From positions 1 to 52,532 of the forward strand of contig DASWVC010000040.1 of the NCBI GenBank assembly GCA_036401335.1: 52,532 bases of DNA, in the 5' to 3' direction. The notes beneath the pieces are model-generated. The model ran no database searches. It was not told the DNA's origin and saw nothing but the letters and a program-made list of their open reading frames with translations. Positions 15,703 through 25,905 of the stretch are shown here, piece by piece (the first letter of the stretch is position 1; each line of letters starts with the position of its first letter). The position numbers and the translations under genes are program-made. This stretch comes from DASWVC01 sp036401335. Lineage in GTDB: Bacteria > Verrucomicrobiota > Verrucomicrobiia > Chthoniobacterales > JAFAMB01.

Positions 15703-18700
15703 ATGTCTCAAACCCTGGATTTATCAGGTGATACAAAAAACACGCTGGTACGGCAAGCCCGGCAACTGGCAGCCACGACGGTAAGGCGGATGCTGGGCCG
15801 GCCACGGAGCCCGCAGGAGGGCCGGAATCTGCTGCCGCTGCTCATTCAGGTGCTGGCGGGATTTTCCAAGGTGGACGGGCGGATTCTGGAGGAGGAGATT
15901 GACTCGTCGCTGGGCTTCCTTCGTTACGACTACCCGGAAGCGGTCTACTCCGAGTTGCGCGGCCTGTTTCAAAAGGCGCTGAACGAACCGCAAGATCTGG
16001 CCGGCATGGCGCGGCGTCTGGCCGAAGAGCTGGCCCAGGACCGGAAAATCATGCTCGGCGTGCAGCTCTACGACCTGATTGCCAAGGCCGGCATGCAGCA
16101 GGAGCAGGTCATCGCGTACTACTCCTTCATGTCGCAATTGGGGATGGCGGCGCAGGCCATCGACATCGTTTATCAGCTTAACTCTGCGGACATGGCCGAC
16201 GCCTCCGTGTACCAGCGGGGGACGTCGCCCCTGGAATCGCTGGTTTTCGGCGCGCTGGCCACGGCCGAGGTGCAGGTGAAGGAGCTGGGGCAGGACGAAC
16301 GCCTCATGGCCTACCGTTACCACGAGTTGATCCTGTGCAAGAACCTTTGTGCCCGGTCGGTGGTGGTGCGAGGCCGTGCCCTGGCGCCCGGCGAGTTCTG
16401 CCGGCTTTACCCCGGGCAACGGATCATCATCGGCGAGCACGTGATCAGCCACCAGGACCTGGTGCTGTATTTCAACGCGAAGAAGAACGTTTCCCTGCCC
16501 CACATTTTCGTGACCGTCACACCGAGTGACGAAGTGCAACTGGAGCGTTCGCGGACCCGGGAAAGCTGCCTGGAAGTGCAGTTCGGCCTTAAAGTGAAGG
16601 TGACTGCGCTTAAGCCGGTGGACGCCACCATGAACGGCGTCAAGCTGCGTGCGGGCACCGTCGTGGAGGGCAGCCTGGAAGATCGCCTCATCTTTGACAA
16701 CTCGGCGGAACTGACCCTGCTCGACCTACGGCGCCGGGCCCGGGCCTTCGGCGGCCGCTTCCAGCTCAAGGCATCCAAGTCGCAGTACCTGGTTTCCAAC
16801 AACCCCGGCCTGCTGCAGGAAGATGACATTCTCCTCAGCCCCGGCACGAGTGGCGACGTGTTGCTGAGGATTTCATGCGATTACGAGCGGCGGTCGGGGC
16901 TGCTGGAAGTGCTGGAAGCGGACCGCCCGATCATGGTCGGCGAAGTGGTGGTCCGGAGTACGGCCACCCTCAGCGACGGCGACGTCATCCGCATTGACAC
17001 CGGCCAAGTGCTGCGCTGCGATTTTTCGGAGCGCATCATTCAGGAAGAACGCAACATCATCAGCCAGCTGGAGGTGCGTGACCTGACCTTGCGTTTCAGC
17101 AACGGGGAAACGGCCCTGGACGGCATTTCGTTCGGCATGAACCGGGGCGAGATGGTCTGCGTGATGGGCGCCAGTGGGTCCGGCAAGAGCACGCTCCTGA
17201 AAGCGCTGTGCGGCCAGAACACCCCGACCGGTGGTTCCGTGCTTCTCAATGGACGGTCGCTTTACGACGAACTGGAAAACCTTCGCGAGTACGTGGCCTA
17301 CGTTCCGCAGGACGATGCGTTCGATGAACACCTGACGATCCTGGAAAACCTGCAATACGCGGCTGCGATCCGCTCGCCCCACCTCTCGACCAAGGACCGG
17401 ATGCGGCGCATCGACAGCAAGCTGATTGAACTCGGCCTTTCCGAGCGCCGCGATGCGCTGGTTGGCAGTTCGGTAAAAAAGTATTTAAGCGGCGGCGAGC
17501 GCAAACGCCTTAACATCGGGCTGGACATGATCAGTTCGGCCGACGTCTACCTCTTTGACGAGCCCACCTCCGGGCTGTCCTCGAAAGACTCCGAGCACGT
17601 GGTGGAGATCATCCGCAGCCTGGCGCACAACAAAATCGTCCTGGTGACGATCCACACGCCCACCTCCAAAATCTTTCACATGTTCAGCAAGGCCGCTTTG
17701 CTCGACAAGGGCGGCCGGCTCGTTTTCTTCGGCACGCCCCAGGAGATGCTGGAATATTTCGCCACCGCCGAGCACCAGCAACTCTTCGGCACCGACCTGG
17801 GAGGTTGTCCCTCCTGCGGCACCACCCGGCCGGAGTTTATTTTTGACGTGCTCGAAACGCCGCTTCGCGACCTGAGCGGCGACATCATTTACGAAGAGAA
17901 CAGCCGGGGTCAACTTACCCCGGCCCGCCGGTACTCACCGGATTACTGGCGCGACAAATATGAGTCGTTCCGTCTGATCCAGGAAATGCGCCAGGTCGCG
18001 GTCCGTCCGCAGACTGCCAACCTGCCGCCGCCCCCCTCGGCTCGACAGGAGCCCACCCGCTGGCGCGACGAATGGATTCGGTTCTCGACCATTCTCCGCC
18101 GGGCTTTTGTGAGCAAACTGCGGAACCGGGCCAATGTCTGGACCACGATTTTCGAAGCGCCGCTGCTCGCCGCCCTCATCGGCTTCGTCCTCCGGTACGC
18201 GGAAACCAACCAGTACGATTTCGCGGCGGCGTTCCACATTCCGACCTACCTTTTTCTGGCGCTGGTGGTCGCGTTGTTCTTAGGGCTGACCAACAGTGCC
18301 GACGACATCATCCGGGATCGGACCATCCTGCAGCGTGAGCGGAACCTCAACATTCACCTGCCTTACTACGTGTTGTCGAAATTTTTGTCGCTGTCCCTCT
18401 TTGCCGTTGTCCAGAGCATTCTCTTCATTCTCATCGGCAACAGCATCCTGGAGATCCGCGGAATGTTCTGGCCGTACCTCTGGTTTATCGGGATCACGGC
18501 CATCAGCGGAGTTGCCGGTGGCCTGTTGATCTCGTCCCTGGCCAACGACGCCAAAACCGCGGCCAATGTTGTGCCACTGGTTCTGATTCCCCAAATCATT
18601 CTTGGGGGCGCGCTGATCAAGTACGACGAGATGAATCGGAACCTGGATTTTCTCTATTATTTCAACCGTGACCAGGCAGCCAAGGTGCAGCAGGCCAGCA

Positions 18701-19275
18701 GCCTCGGCATGAAGCCCCAAGGGGTCGAGGTACCCTTCATTTGCCAGTTGATCCCGATGCGCTGGTCTTATGAGGCCTTGATTGTGGCCCAGGCCAAACT
18801 GAACCCCTTCAGCCGCCGTCAGGAGATCCTCACGGGAAAGATCGAAGCCATGGCCCACCAGAATCACCTCGACCCGAAGCAGCAGGACCGGTTGGACGAC
18901 CTCAAAGAGACCCTGGCCATCCTTTCCGGTCTGGGTGGAAGGGACAACGTGCAGGTCGCACAGCGCCTCGGCGAAATCGACCGGATCGTGGCCGGGGCTC
19001 CCCTTGACGAGGAGCGGTTCAGCCGGGAAAACAATCAGGTGACGGCGGAACAACTGTACCAGAACCGCAAAATCACTGACCTGCTGACCGATGCGCAGAT
19101 GAAGCAGCGCGATTACACCACCTCGCCGCGCAACGTTTTCTTTGGGCCGGAGAAGCATTTTTTCGGACAGACCTACAGCCTGTTCTGGTTTAACTCCGCG
19201 GTGATCAACGGTTTTACGGTGGCTTTCCTGCTGCTCCTGCTGGGGAGCCTGCACCGGCAGTTGCGCGGAAAGTGA
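15703..19275 (+). CDS. TerB-like/ABCG-type ABC transporter fusion
   Basis: 1190 residues from the ATG at 15703; a TTG at 15664 would add 13 residues. The N-terminal 150 residues are helical and TerB-like (FSKVDGRILEEEIDSSLGFL). A beta-rich middle part (about 215-450) could contain degenerate FHA-like folds. The ATPase domain has Walker A GASGSGKST near residue 489, signature LSGGERKR near 596, Walker B and D-loop YLFDEPTSGLSSKD near 615-625, and VTIHTPTSK as H-loop. It ends in an ABC2-type membrane domain with about six helices (roughly 815-1010 and the last 30 residues). ATPase plus membrane domain in one chain is the ABCG half-transporter layout. Substrate unknown. Its TGA overlaps the GTG of the next gene. 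Confidence 0.8.
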   Translation: MSQTLDLSGDTKNTLVRQARQLAATTVRRMLGRPRSPQEGRNLLPLLIQVLAGFSKVDGRILEEEIDSSLGFLRYDYPEAVYSELRGLFQKALNEPQDLAGMARRLAEELAQDRKIMLGVQLYDLIAKAGMQQEQVIAYYSFMSQLGMAAQAIDIVYQLNSADMADASVYQRGTSPLESLVFGALATAEVQVKELGQDERLMAYRYHELILCKNLCARSVVVRGRALAPGEFCRLYPGQRIIIGEHVISHQDLVLYFNAKKNVSLPHIFVTVTPSDEVQLERSRTRESCLEVQFGLKVKVTALKPVDATMNGVKLRAGTVVEGSLEDRLIFDNSAELTLLDLRRRARAFGGRFQLKASKSQYLVSNNPGLLQEDDILLSPGTSGDVLLRISCDYERRSGLLEVLEADRPIMVGEVVVRSTATLSDGDVIRIDTGQVLRCDFSERIIQEERNIISQLEVRDLTLRFSNGETALDGISFGMNRGEMVCVMGASGSGKSTLLKALCGQNTPTGGSVLLNGRSLYDELENLREYVAYVPQDDAFDEHLTILENLQYAAAIRSPHLSTKDRMRRIDSKLIELGLSERRDALVGSSVKKYLSGGERKRLNIGLDMISSADVYLFDEPTSGLSSKDSEHVVEIIRSLAHNKIVLVTIHTPTSKIFHMFSKAALLDKGGRLVFFGTPQEMLEYFATAEHQQLFGTDLGGCPSCGTTRPEFIFDVLETPLRDLSGDIIYEENSRGQLTPARRYSPDYWRDKYESFRLIQEMRQVAVRPQTANLPPPPSARQEPTRWRDEWIRFSTILRRAFVSKLRNRANVWTTIFEAPLLAALIGFVLRYAETNQYDFAAAFHIPTYLFLALVVALFLGLTNSADDIIRDRTILQRERNLNIHLPYYVLSKFLSLSLFAVVQSILFILIGNSILEIRGMFWPYLWFIGITAISGVAGGLLISSLANDAKTAANVVPLVLIPQIILGGALIKYDEMNRNLDFLYYFNRDQAAKVQQASSLGMKPQGVEVPFICQLIPMRWSYEALIVAQAKLNPFSRRQEILTGKIEAMAHQNHLDPKQQDRLDDLKETLAILSGLGGRDNVQVAQRLGEIDRIVAGAPLDEERFSRENNQVTAEQLYQNRKITDLLTDAQMKQRDYTTSPRNVFFGPEKHFFGQTYSLFWFNSAVINGFTVAFLLLLLGSLHRQLRGK

Positions 19276-20150
19276 GGACGATGGTGGAGCGCAACGAGCG
19301 TGGAGCATGGGCTGCCAAACGCCGTGGCTTTTGCCAGGGGTTCAGGCTGCTCTCTGCACGCATCCTTCTCACGGCATACCTTGGGTTGTGCGGGTTGGGG
19401 GCAGGTCCAGCCCGGGCCGAGACCGACCGGCTCGATCCGTCGGTGCAGCAGTTGATCGTTGGCCTCGCCCCGACGTGGAACAGCCTGCACGGCCGCCTTT
19501 GGCGCCTCGAAAAACAGCAGGGTACCTGGAGCCAGGCAGGAGGGCCGGTGCCGGTGCTTTTCGGCAAACATGGCCTTGCGTGGGGACGGGGTGAACTCGT
19601 GGGTGGAGGCGGGGCTTCGACGAAAGTGGAGCGGGACGGCCGGGCTCCGGCCGGCGTTTTCCGGTTGGGCACGATCTACACCTATGACGGCGCGCTGCCG
19701 GCCGGGGCCACCTACCCGTTCCATACGGTCGGCCCGGGCGACGCCTGGGTGGATGACGTCAACAACCCCGACTACAACCGCCACGTTGTCGTCAACCCCG
19801 CCCAGCCCCCTCCCTGGTTTGCCCGGCAGCGGATGCGTCAGGGTGACTTCGCCTACCGGTGGCTCCTGGAAATTCGTCACAACGCCGATCCGCCGGTGCC
19901 CGGCTTCGGCAGCGCGATCTTTTTTCACATCCGGCGCGGGCCGGACCGTCCGTCGGCGGGCTGCACGACCATGGCGGAGAAAGACCTGATCTCCCTTATC
20001 TGCTGGCTGCGGGCAGAAGCAAATCCCCGGTACGCCTGCCTGCCAGAGGAAGCGTACCGCCATTATTGGCGGACCTGGGGGTTGCCCGACCCGGCGGTGT
20101 TGGGCTTCTCCGCGGCAAATCGAAAAAAGATTGCGGTTGTGGGTTCCTGA
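19272..20150 (+). CDS. Exported L,D-transpeptidase (YkuD-like) family protein
   Basis: 292 residues from the GTG that overlaps the upstream stop codon; an ATG at 19281 is an alternative. A signal peptide is evident: basic N terminus, hydrophobic ILLTAYLGLCGLGAG, then A-R-A. The C-terminal half carries FFHIRRGPDRPSAGCTTM, the His-to-Cys arrangement (H-x-x-x-G near S-x-G-C) of YkuD-type catalytic domains that crosslink peptidoglycan or attach proteins to it. The preceding APAGVFRLGTIYTYDG segment also fits this fold. Translational coupling to the ABC transporter gene suggests a shared envelope role, but the substrate is unknown. Confidence 0.75.
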   Translation: MRTMVERNERGAWAAKRRGFCQGFRLLSARILLTAYLGLCGLGAGPARAETDRLDPSVQQLIVGLAPTWNSLHGRLWRLEKQQGTWSQAGGPVPVLFGKHGLAWGRGELVGGGGASTKVERDGRAPAGVFRLGTIYTYDGALPAGATYPFHTVGPGDAWVDDVNNPDYNRHVVVNPAQPPPWFARQRMRQGDFAYRWLLEIRHNADPPVPGFGSAIFFHIRRGPDRPSAGCTTMAEKDLISLICWLRAEANPRYACLPEEAYRHYWRTWGLPDPAVLGFSAANRKKIAVVGS

Positions 20151-20170
20151 CCCGGCGTACAGTTTACGCG

Positions 20171-20998
20171 ATGGCCAACCTTAAACCGAACAACAGTGCG
20201 TTGATCATTGTTGGTCACGGATCAACGCAGAACCCGGATTCCAGCGCCCCGACGTACGCGCACCAGGAAGAAATTCGGCGGCGACGGCTTTTTTCCGAAG
20301 TGCATTGCGCCTTCTGGAAAGAAGAACCGAGCTTGCGCGAGGTCCTGCAAATGGTGGAAGCTGAGGAGGTCTACATCGTTCCTAACTTCATCAGCGAAGG
20401 TTATTTTACTGAGAAGGTGATTCCCCGCGAATTGGAACTTACGGGCCGGGTTACGCGCCGGAACGGGAAAGTCCTGAAATATTGTGAACCGGTGGGAAAC
20501 GACCCACGGATGGTCGAGCTGTTGTTGCTCCGGGCCCGGGAGGTCGCTCCAGGGGTGCCGGCGAAGGAGACGTCGCTGATCATCGTCGGTCATGGCACGG
20601 GGCTGAACGAAAATTCGGCCGTGGCCGTGAAGCGGCAAGTGGCCCTGCTGCGTCGAGAGGGACAGTACGCGGAAGTTTTGGCCGCTTACATGGAAGAGGA
20701 GCCTCTGGTCTCGAACTGGCGTGTGCTCACCGGCCAGCGGCACGTGGTGGTGGTGCCGTTCTTCATCTCTGACGGCCTGCACAGCTACCAGGACATTCCC
20801 GTTCTGCTCGGGCTCGAGGGTGAGCCAACGGCGGCGGCCAGCCAACTAGAAGTTTTCCGGCGGAATCCCTACACCTGCGGCGACCGTCTGCTGTATTACG
20901 CAAGTGCGATCGGCACGGAACCTGCCTTTGCTGACATTATCCTCGACACCGCAGCCCGGTTTGAGGCGCCGCCACCGGTGGCGGCTACGGCGGCATGA
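20171..20998 (+). CDS. CbiX-type sirohydrochlorin cobalto/ferrochelatase family protein
   Basis: 275 residues from the ATG at 20171. Two tandem chelatase-like halves are visible. Each opens with a strand ending in a metal-binding His: ALIIVGHGST near residue 12 and SLIIVGHGTG near 137. Each half also carries a second-strand motif, VYIVPNFISEGYFTEKVIP and VVVVPFFISDGLHSYQDIPV. This is the long CbiX layout, inserting Co or Fe into sirohydrochlorin for cobalamin or siroheme. It starts 20 bp after the transpeptidase-like gene and overlaps the next gene by ATGA. No other tetrapyrrole gene lies in the window, so the metal and product are not determined. Confidence 0.8.
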   Translation: MANLKPNNSALIIVGHGSTQNPDSSAPTYAHQEEIRRRRLFSEVHCAFWKEEPSLREVLQMVEAEEVYIVPNFISEGYFTEKVIPRELELTGRVTRRNGKVLKYCEPVGNDPRMVELLLLRAREVAPGVPAKETSLIIVGHGTGLNENSAVAVKRQVALLRREGQYAEVLAAYMEEEPLVSNWRVLTGQRHVVVVPFFISDGLHSYQDIPVLLGLEGEPTAAASQLEVFRRNPYTCGDRLLYYASAIGTEPAFADIILDTAARFEAPPPVAATAA

Positions 20999-21639
20999 TC
21001 TCGGATTTGCTCGAAAGATTGTGCCGGCAAGGAGCGTGGCGGCTGGGCGAGGTCGTGGTGGTGCCGGTAACAAGCGGGCAAGTGGAACTGCGCCACCATT
21101 CCGACGAAAACACGGCCCCGGGCTCCGGGCTCCGGCCGTTGGAGCGTCCGGAAGAATTGCGCGACCTGGTCCGGTACGACGAAGCGGGCCGTTACCGGCC
21201 TTTGAAAGGGGCGCCGACGCTGCCGCGCGGCTGGATTTTCACGGCCGGCGATGCGCGGGCGCTCCAACAGGCGCTGGATTTTGTTTACCCCGGCGCAACG
21301 GCAAGCTGGGCGGCTCAGCAACACGGAGAACTGCGCGTCGTCGATTTGCGGGTCACGCTCAACCGCCAGACCGGCATGTACCGGGTCACTCAGAAGATCA
21401 CGAACGAACAGGCCGATCGGCTGGTGGGCCGCTTCTGCCGCTCGGACGAGGGCTGCTTGCGCACGATCTTGTGGCGCCTGGACCGCGACCGGCCCGTGAC
21501 GTCGCTCCCGGCAGCAAAGTTCGACCCGGCCGCCGATCAACTCGGGCGGGCCGGTCGACACCTCCCGATTTTCTGCGCGGAAGCTTGCAACCTGCTGGTG
21601 GCAGAGGCCCGGGCTGTCGTGAAACAAAAACCGGCGTAA
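20995..21639 (+). CDS. Four-cysteine partner of the CbiX-type chelatase (DR2241-like)
   Basis: 214 residues, overlapping the chelatase gene by ATGA. Four cysteines near the C terminus (C148, C154, C194, C198) are spaced to bind a 4Fe-4S cluster. The protein resembles the extra domains of the Deinococcus DR2241 sirohydrochlorin chelatase, where a stabilising domain and an iron-sulfur site are fused to CbiX; that link is from memory. The coupling strongly suggests the two proteins form one enzyme or complex. No catalytic motif of its own is visible. The 430-bp gap that follows holds degenerate REP-like hairpins and no gene. Confidence 0.6.
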   Translation: MISDLLERLCRQGAWRLGEVVVVPVTSGQVELRHHSDENTAPGSGLRPLERPEELRDLVRYDEAGRYRPLKGAPTLPRGWIFTAGDARALQQALDFVYPGATASWAAQQHGELRVVDLRVTLNRQTGMYRVTQKITNEQADRLVGRFCRSDEGCLRTILWRLDRDRPVTSLPAAKFDPAADQLGRAGRHLPIFCAEACNLLVAEARAVVKQKPA

Positions 21640-21880
21640 GACGCATGCCAGCAGCCCTTTTCGACACCGGGCGAAACCGGGCCGGTCTTGCCAGCGGGAA
21701 AGCGTTTCCGGTAGGGGAGCTTGTCCTCAAGCGCCCGTTATACCGTTTGTCAAAAATCTTTTCCAGAACCAGCCAAGGTGGCTTCGCAGGGTCGCGTCTC
21801 CCCACGGGATGTCCGGGCGGGTCGGCCGTTCCTCGCCGACGGCGCCGTTTAAGGTGGTTCTACCGACCGGTGCTTGAGGA

Positions 21881-21932
21881 GGTCACGTGGGGACACACGA
21901 CCTTGCCGGAGGTCACGACGGGACTCATGGCC
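21881..21932 (-). repeat. Two degenerate REP-like hairpins
   Basis: 21881-21902 (GGTCACGT, loop GGGGAC, ACACGACC) and 21911-21932 (GGTCACGA, loop CGGGAC, TCATGGCC) keep the layout of the family but have two stem mismatches each. The flank GCTTGAGGAGGTC before the first is shared with copy D. The preceding 240 bp (21640-21880) show nothing else recognisable. Confidence 0.5.
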
Positions 21933-21961
21933 CGAGCATTCAGAGTCCACACCGATACCCC

Positions 21962-21987
21962 GGTCACGAAGGAACTCGTGACCCTAC
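21962..21987 (-). repeat. REP-like hairpin, copy E, with compensated stem
   Basis: Stem GGTCACGA (21962-21969) pairs perfectly with TCGTGACC (21976-21983) around AGGAAC (GTTCCT on the minus strand). CTAC (GTAG on the minus strand) follows at 21984-21987. CCGATACCCCG immediately precedes it at 21952. Confidence 0.75.
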
Positions 21988-22069
21988 CGGACGACGGTGC
22001 GCTCACCCGTGGTCGGCCAAGGATCGCCAGCCCTGCCGCACCCACCGGCGGCTGCCGGCGCTGCGCTTC

Positions 22070-23305
22070 ATGACACGCTACCGCTGCCGCACCCTCATCA
22101 CGATGAAAGGCGAACCGATTACGGACGCAGCTTTCGTGATCGACGGTGAGCGGTTCCTTGAGGTCGGCCCTGCGGCGGAAATTTTGCGCAACCCGGCAGG
22201 GCCGGTTCAGGACCTGGGCGAAGTGGTGGTCCTGCCCGGTCTGGTGAACGCCCATTGCCACCTCGATTACACCCTGATGCGTGGCGCGATCCTGCCGTCG
22301 CACAACTTTTCCCAATGGGTCAGCCGGATTAATTCACTGAAGCGGGTGTTTTCGGATGATGATTACCTCCGGGCGCACCAGGAAGGGTTGGACGAACTGC
22401 GCCGCTTCGGAACCACCACCGTGCTGGACATCGCGGCGATCCCGCAAATCCTGCCCCGACGGCCAAACCCGGTTCTTCGCAGTTACACATTCCTGGAACT
22501 GATCGACGTCCGACCCCGCCCGTGGGAAGATCTCTATGCCTTCGGTTCCTGGTGCATTTTTGAACCCGGCCAGGCAAACGGAAAGCTTAACGGTTCAGGG
22601 CTGAGCCCGCACGCTCCTTACACCGCTTCACCGGAACTCTACCGCCTCGCGCGCCTTGGGCGCACGCAGCTTGGCCTGCCGACGACAACCCACGTCGCGG
22701 AGTCTGAAGAGGAGTTTCGCATGTTCAGCACCGGGGAGGGGCCGTTGTTTGACTTCCTGAAGAAATTAGGCCGTCCAATGACGGACTGCGGCTGGACCAG
22801 CCCGCTCCAGCATTTGCTCCGCAACGGGCTGGTTTGTCCGGACGCCATTCTCGTGCATCTGAATTACCTGGACGGTGAGGATTTCGCGGTGCTCTCCTGG
22901 CCGGAGTGGCGCGGCTTGACCGTGGTGCACTGCCCGAAAAGCCACCGTTTCCTGCACCACGGACCGTTTCCACTGGAGCGCCTGCAAGCCGCCGGCCTGA
23001 ACGTTGCGCTCGGCACGGACAGCCTGGCCAGCAATGACCGGCTCGATCTCTTTGCCGAGATGCGCATGGTCCGGCGCGGTCACCCCGACCTTACCGCTGC
23101 CCAGGCTTTGCGCATGGCAACGGTGAACGGCGCACGCGCCCTGAGGCGTGAACATGAACTGGGTTGCATTGCACCAGGTTTTCTGGCCGATGCCATCGCG
23201 GTCCCCTGTGCAGAAAAGCTGGATTGCCCCTATGAGGTTGTTCTACAAAACCGGTGCGCTGTTGAATGGATGCTTGTAAATGGTCGAGTATTGCCTGTTT
23301 CCTGA
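22070..23305 (+). CDS. Amidohydrolase-superfamily deaminase-like enzyme
   Basis: 411 residues from the ATG at 22070; the frame stays open upstream but that part covers REP-like repeats. The N-terminal beta-sandwich leads to the metal-binding HxH at H62 and H64 (NAHCHLDYTLMRGAI). Later ligands are in HAPYTASPELYRLA and THVAESEEE, and the active-site Asp is in ALGTDSLASND. This is the layout of chlorohydrolase/deaminase subtypes, including S-adenosylhomocysteine, guanine and aminodeoxyfutalosine deaminases. The last would fit menaquinone synthesis by the futalosine route, but no mqn gene is nearby to support it. Its 3-prime end overlaps the next gene by 40 nt. Confidence 0.8.
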   Translation: MTRYRCRTLITMKGEPITDAAFVIDGERFLEVGPAAEILRNPAGPVQDLGEVVVLPGLVNAHCHLDYTLMRGAILPSHNFSQWVSRINSLKRVFSDDDYLRAHQEGLDELRRFGTTTVLDIAAIPQILPRRPNPVLRSYTFLELIDVRPRPWEDLYAFGSWCIFEPGQANGKLNGSGLSPHAPYTASPELYRLARLGRTQLGLPTTTHVAESEEEFRMFSTGEGPLFDFLKKLGRPMTDCGWTSPLQHLLRNGLVCPDAILVHLNYLDGEDFAVLSWPEWRGLTVVHCPKSHRFLHHGPFPLERLQAAGLNVALGTDSLASNDRLDLFAEMRMVRRGHPDLTAAQALRMATVNGARALRREHELGCIAPGFLADAIAVPCAEKLDCPYEVVLQNRCAVEWMLVNGRVLPVS

Positions 23306-24159
23306 TTTTAACCCTGTGGCCGGGGCTGACCGGCCGGGGCGTCGAGCCGACGTTCATTCTGGCCGCGAAAAGCGCCGCGTTGCTGGATACCTATTCGGGT
23401 GAATTTTTATTCCTGAAAAATGAAAACGACCGCCAGTTTCCCGCAAGCGCGACAAAGATCTTTACGGCGCTGCTGGTGATTGAGGCCGGCGATCTTGACC
23501 GGCCGGTGACCGTCGACCTTAACGATACGAAGGTTGAACCAAGCAGCCTGGGCCTTAAGCCGGGCGAGCAGTACACCCGGCGCCAGTTGTTGTTCGGCCT
23601 CATGCTGAAAAGCGCCAACGACGTCGCCATGGCACTTGCCCGGGACAACGCGGGATCTGTAGCGGCCTTCGCCGACCGGATGAACCAACGGGCCGCCGAA
23701 CTCGGGGCTGCGTCCAGTCATTTTACCAACCCCCACGGGCTGCACGAACCTAACCATTACACCACGGCCCATGACATGGCGCTCATTGCCCGGACGGCCA
23801 TGCAGCAGCCTTTTTTTCGCCAGCTTGTCTCCACCGTCTATTATACCTGGCGGTCCCCCTCTGGCGTGACGTTCCAGTTGCGCAACCACAATCGCCTGCT
23901 GCGCCATTTTGCCGGGTGCAACGGGTTAAAGACCGGTTACACCCGGGCAGCCCAACAGGTTCTGGTCAGCTCGGCGCTGCGCGAAGCCCACGAGGTCATC
24001 TCCGTCGTGCTGCACACCGACAAACCGGGCATTTGGGTGGACAGCAAAAACCTGCTGACCTTCGGCCTCCTCAAGCTTGGCTGCTCCCCGGAGGCAATCG
24101 TCGACACCACCGACCGGCCCGATGAGGCCGGTGAAACGGACGAGGTTAATCACCAGTAG
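23266..24159 (+). CDS. D-alanyl-D-alanine carboxypeptidase, DacF-like
   Basis: 297 residues, starting 40 nt inside the preceding gene. An N-terminal hydrophobic signal (IACFLILTLWPGL) directs export. All three penicillin-binding motifs are present in order: SxxK at S61-K64 (PASATKIF), SxN at S116-N118 (LKSANDVA) and KTG at K222-G224 (LKTGYTRAAQ). It trims the terminal D-Ala of peptidoglycan stem peptides. Unlike many family members it lacks a long C-terminal membrane-anchor domain and ends in an acidic tail. The overlap suggests coupling with the amidohydrolase, without an obvious shared pathway. Confidence 0.9.
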   Translation: MDACKWSSIACFLILTLWPGLTGRGVEPTFILAAKSAALLDTYSGEFLFLKNENDRQFPASATKIFTALLVIEAGDLDRPVTVDLNDTKVEPSSLGLKPGEQYTRRQLLFGLMLKSANDVAMALARDNAGSVAAFADRMNQRAAELGAASSHFTNPHGLHEPNHYTTAHDMALIARTAMQQPFFRQLVSTVYYTWRSPSGVTFQLRNHNRLLRHFAGCNGLKTGYTRAAQQVLVSSALREAHEVISVVLHTDKPGIWVDSKNLLTFGLLKLGCSPEAIVDTTDRPDEAGETDEVNHQ

Positions 24160-24347
24160 GGGGCGCCGGCCAGCCGCCCGGAAACGCCCGCTCGACGCGC
24201 AAAAACATCCCGCACCCGGGATTTTCCGCCCATTGCGGACAGACGTGCCGGAGATTTATGGGGTGCGAAACTTTCATTTTCTTGAAAATTGTTCTCACCT
24301 GGACCAACTGTTGCCACGGGATATAGATCTTATACTGTTCGCACGTT

Positions 24348-25721
<1,374 letters not shown>

Positions 25722-25905
25722 GGCAGGGCGGGTGCAGTCGTGGGCCGCAAGGAGGCAGCCGGGAAACGGGTGCTCTATCCCGGGAAGGTTGGCCTGAAAA
25801 AAGGCCGCACGCAGTAAATTTTGGTGAGCCGCGCGGCTTGGCGGGTAGCGGCTTGCGATGGGTAGATGGCTTCTTTACTGTAGAGATCGACGTGGTTCCG
25901 TGCCT

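Noticed and set aside
18280..19308. Minus-strand open frame of 342 codons
   Set aside because: Antisense to the membrane domain of the ABC transporter; no recognisable protein features.
21887..22069. N-terminal extension of the amidohydrolase to a GTG at 21887
   Set aside because: The extra 61 codons are the REP-like repeats read as protein; the family N terminus begins at the ATG at 22070.
20904..22073. Plus-strand frame of 389 codons
   Set aside because: Overlaps the four-cysteine protein in another frame and runs through the REP-like hairpins; the translation is Arg/Gly/Pro-rich noise.
24311..24336. TTGCCA and TATACT as a promoter for the sigma-54 activator gene
   Set aside because: The -10-like box is good, but the spacing is 14 nt, too short for a sigma-70 promoter, and the -10 box would leave almost no leader.
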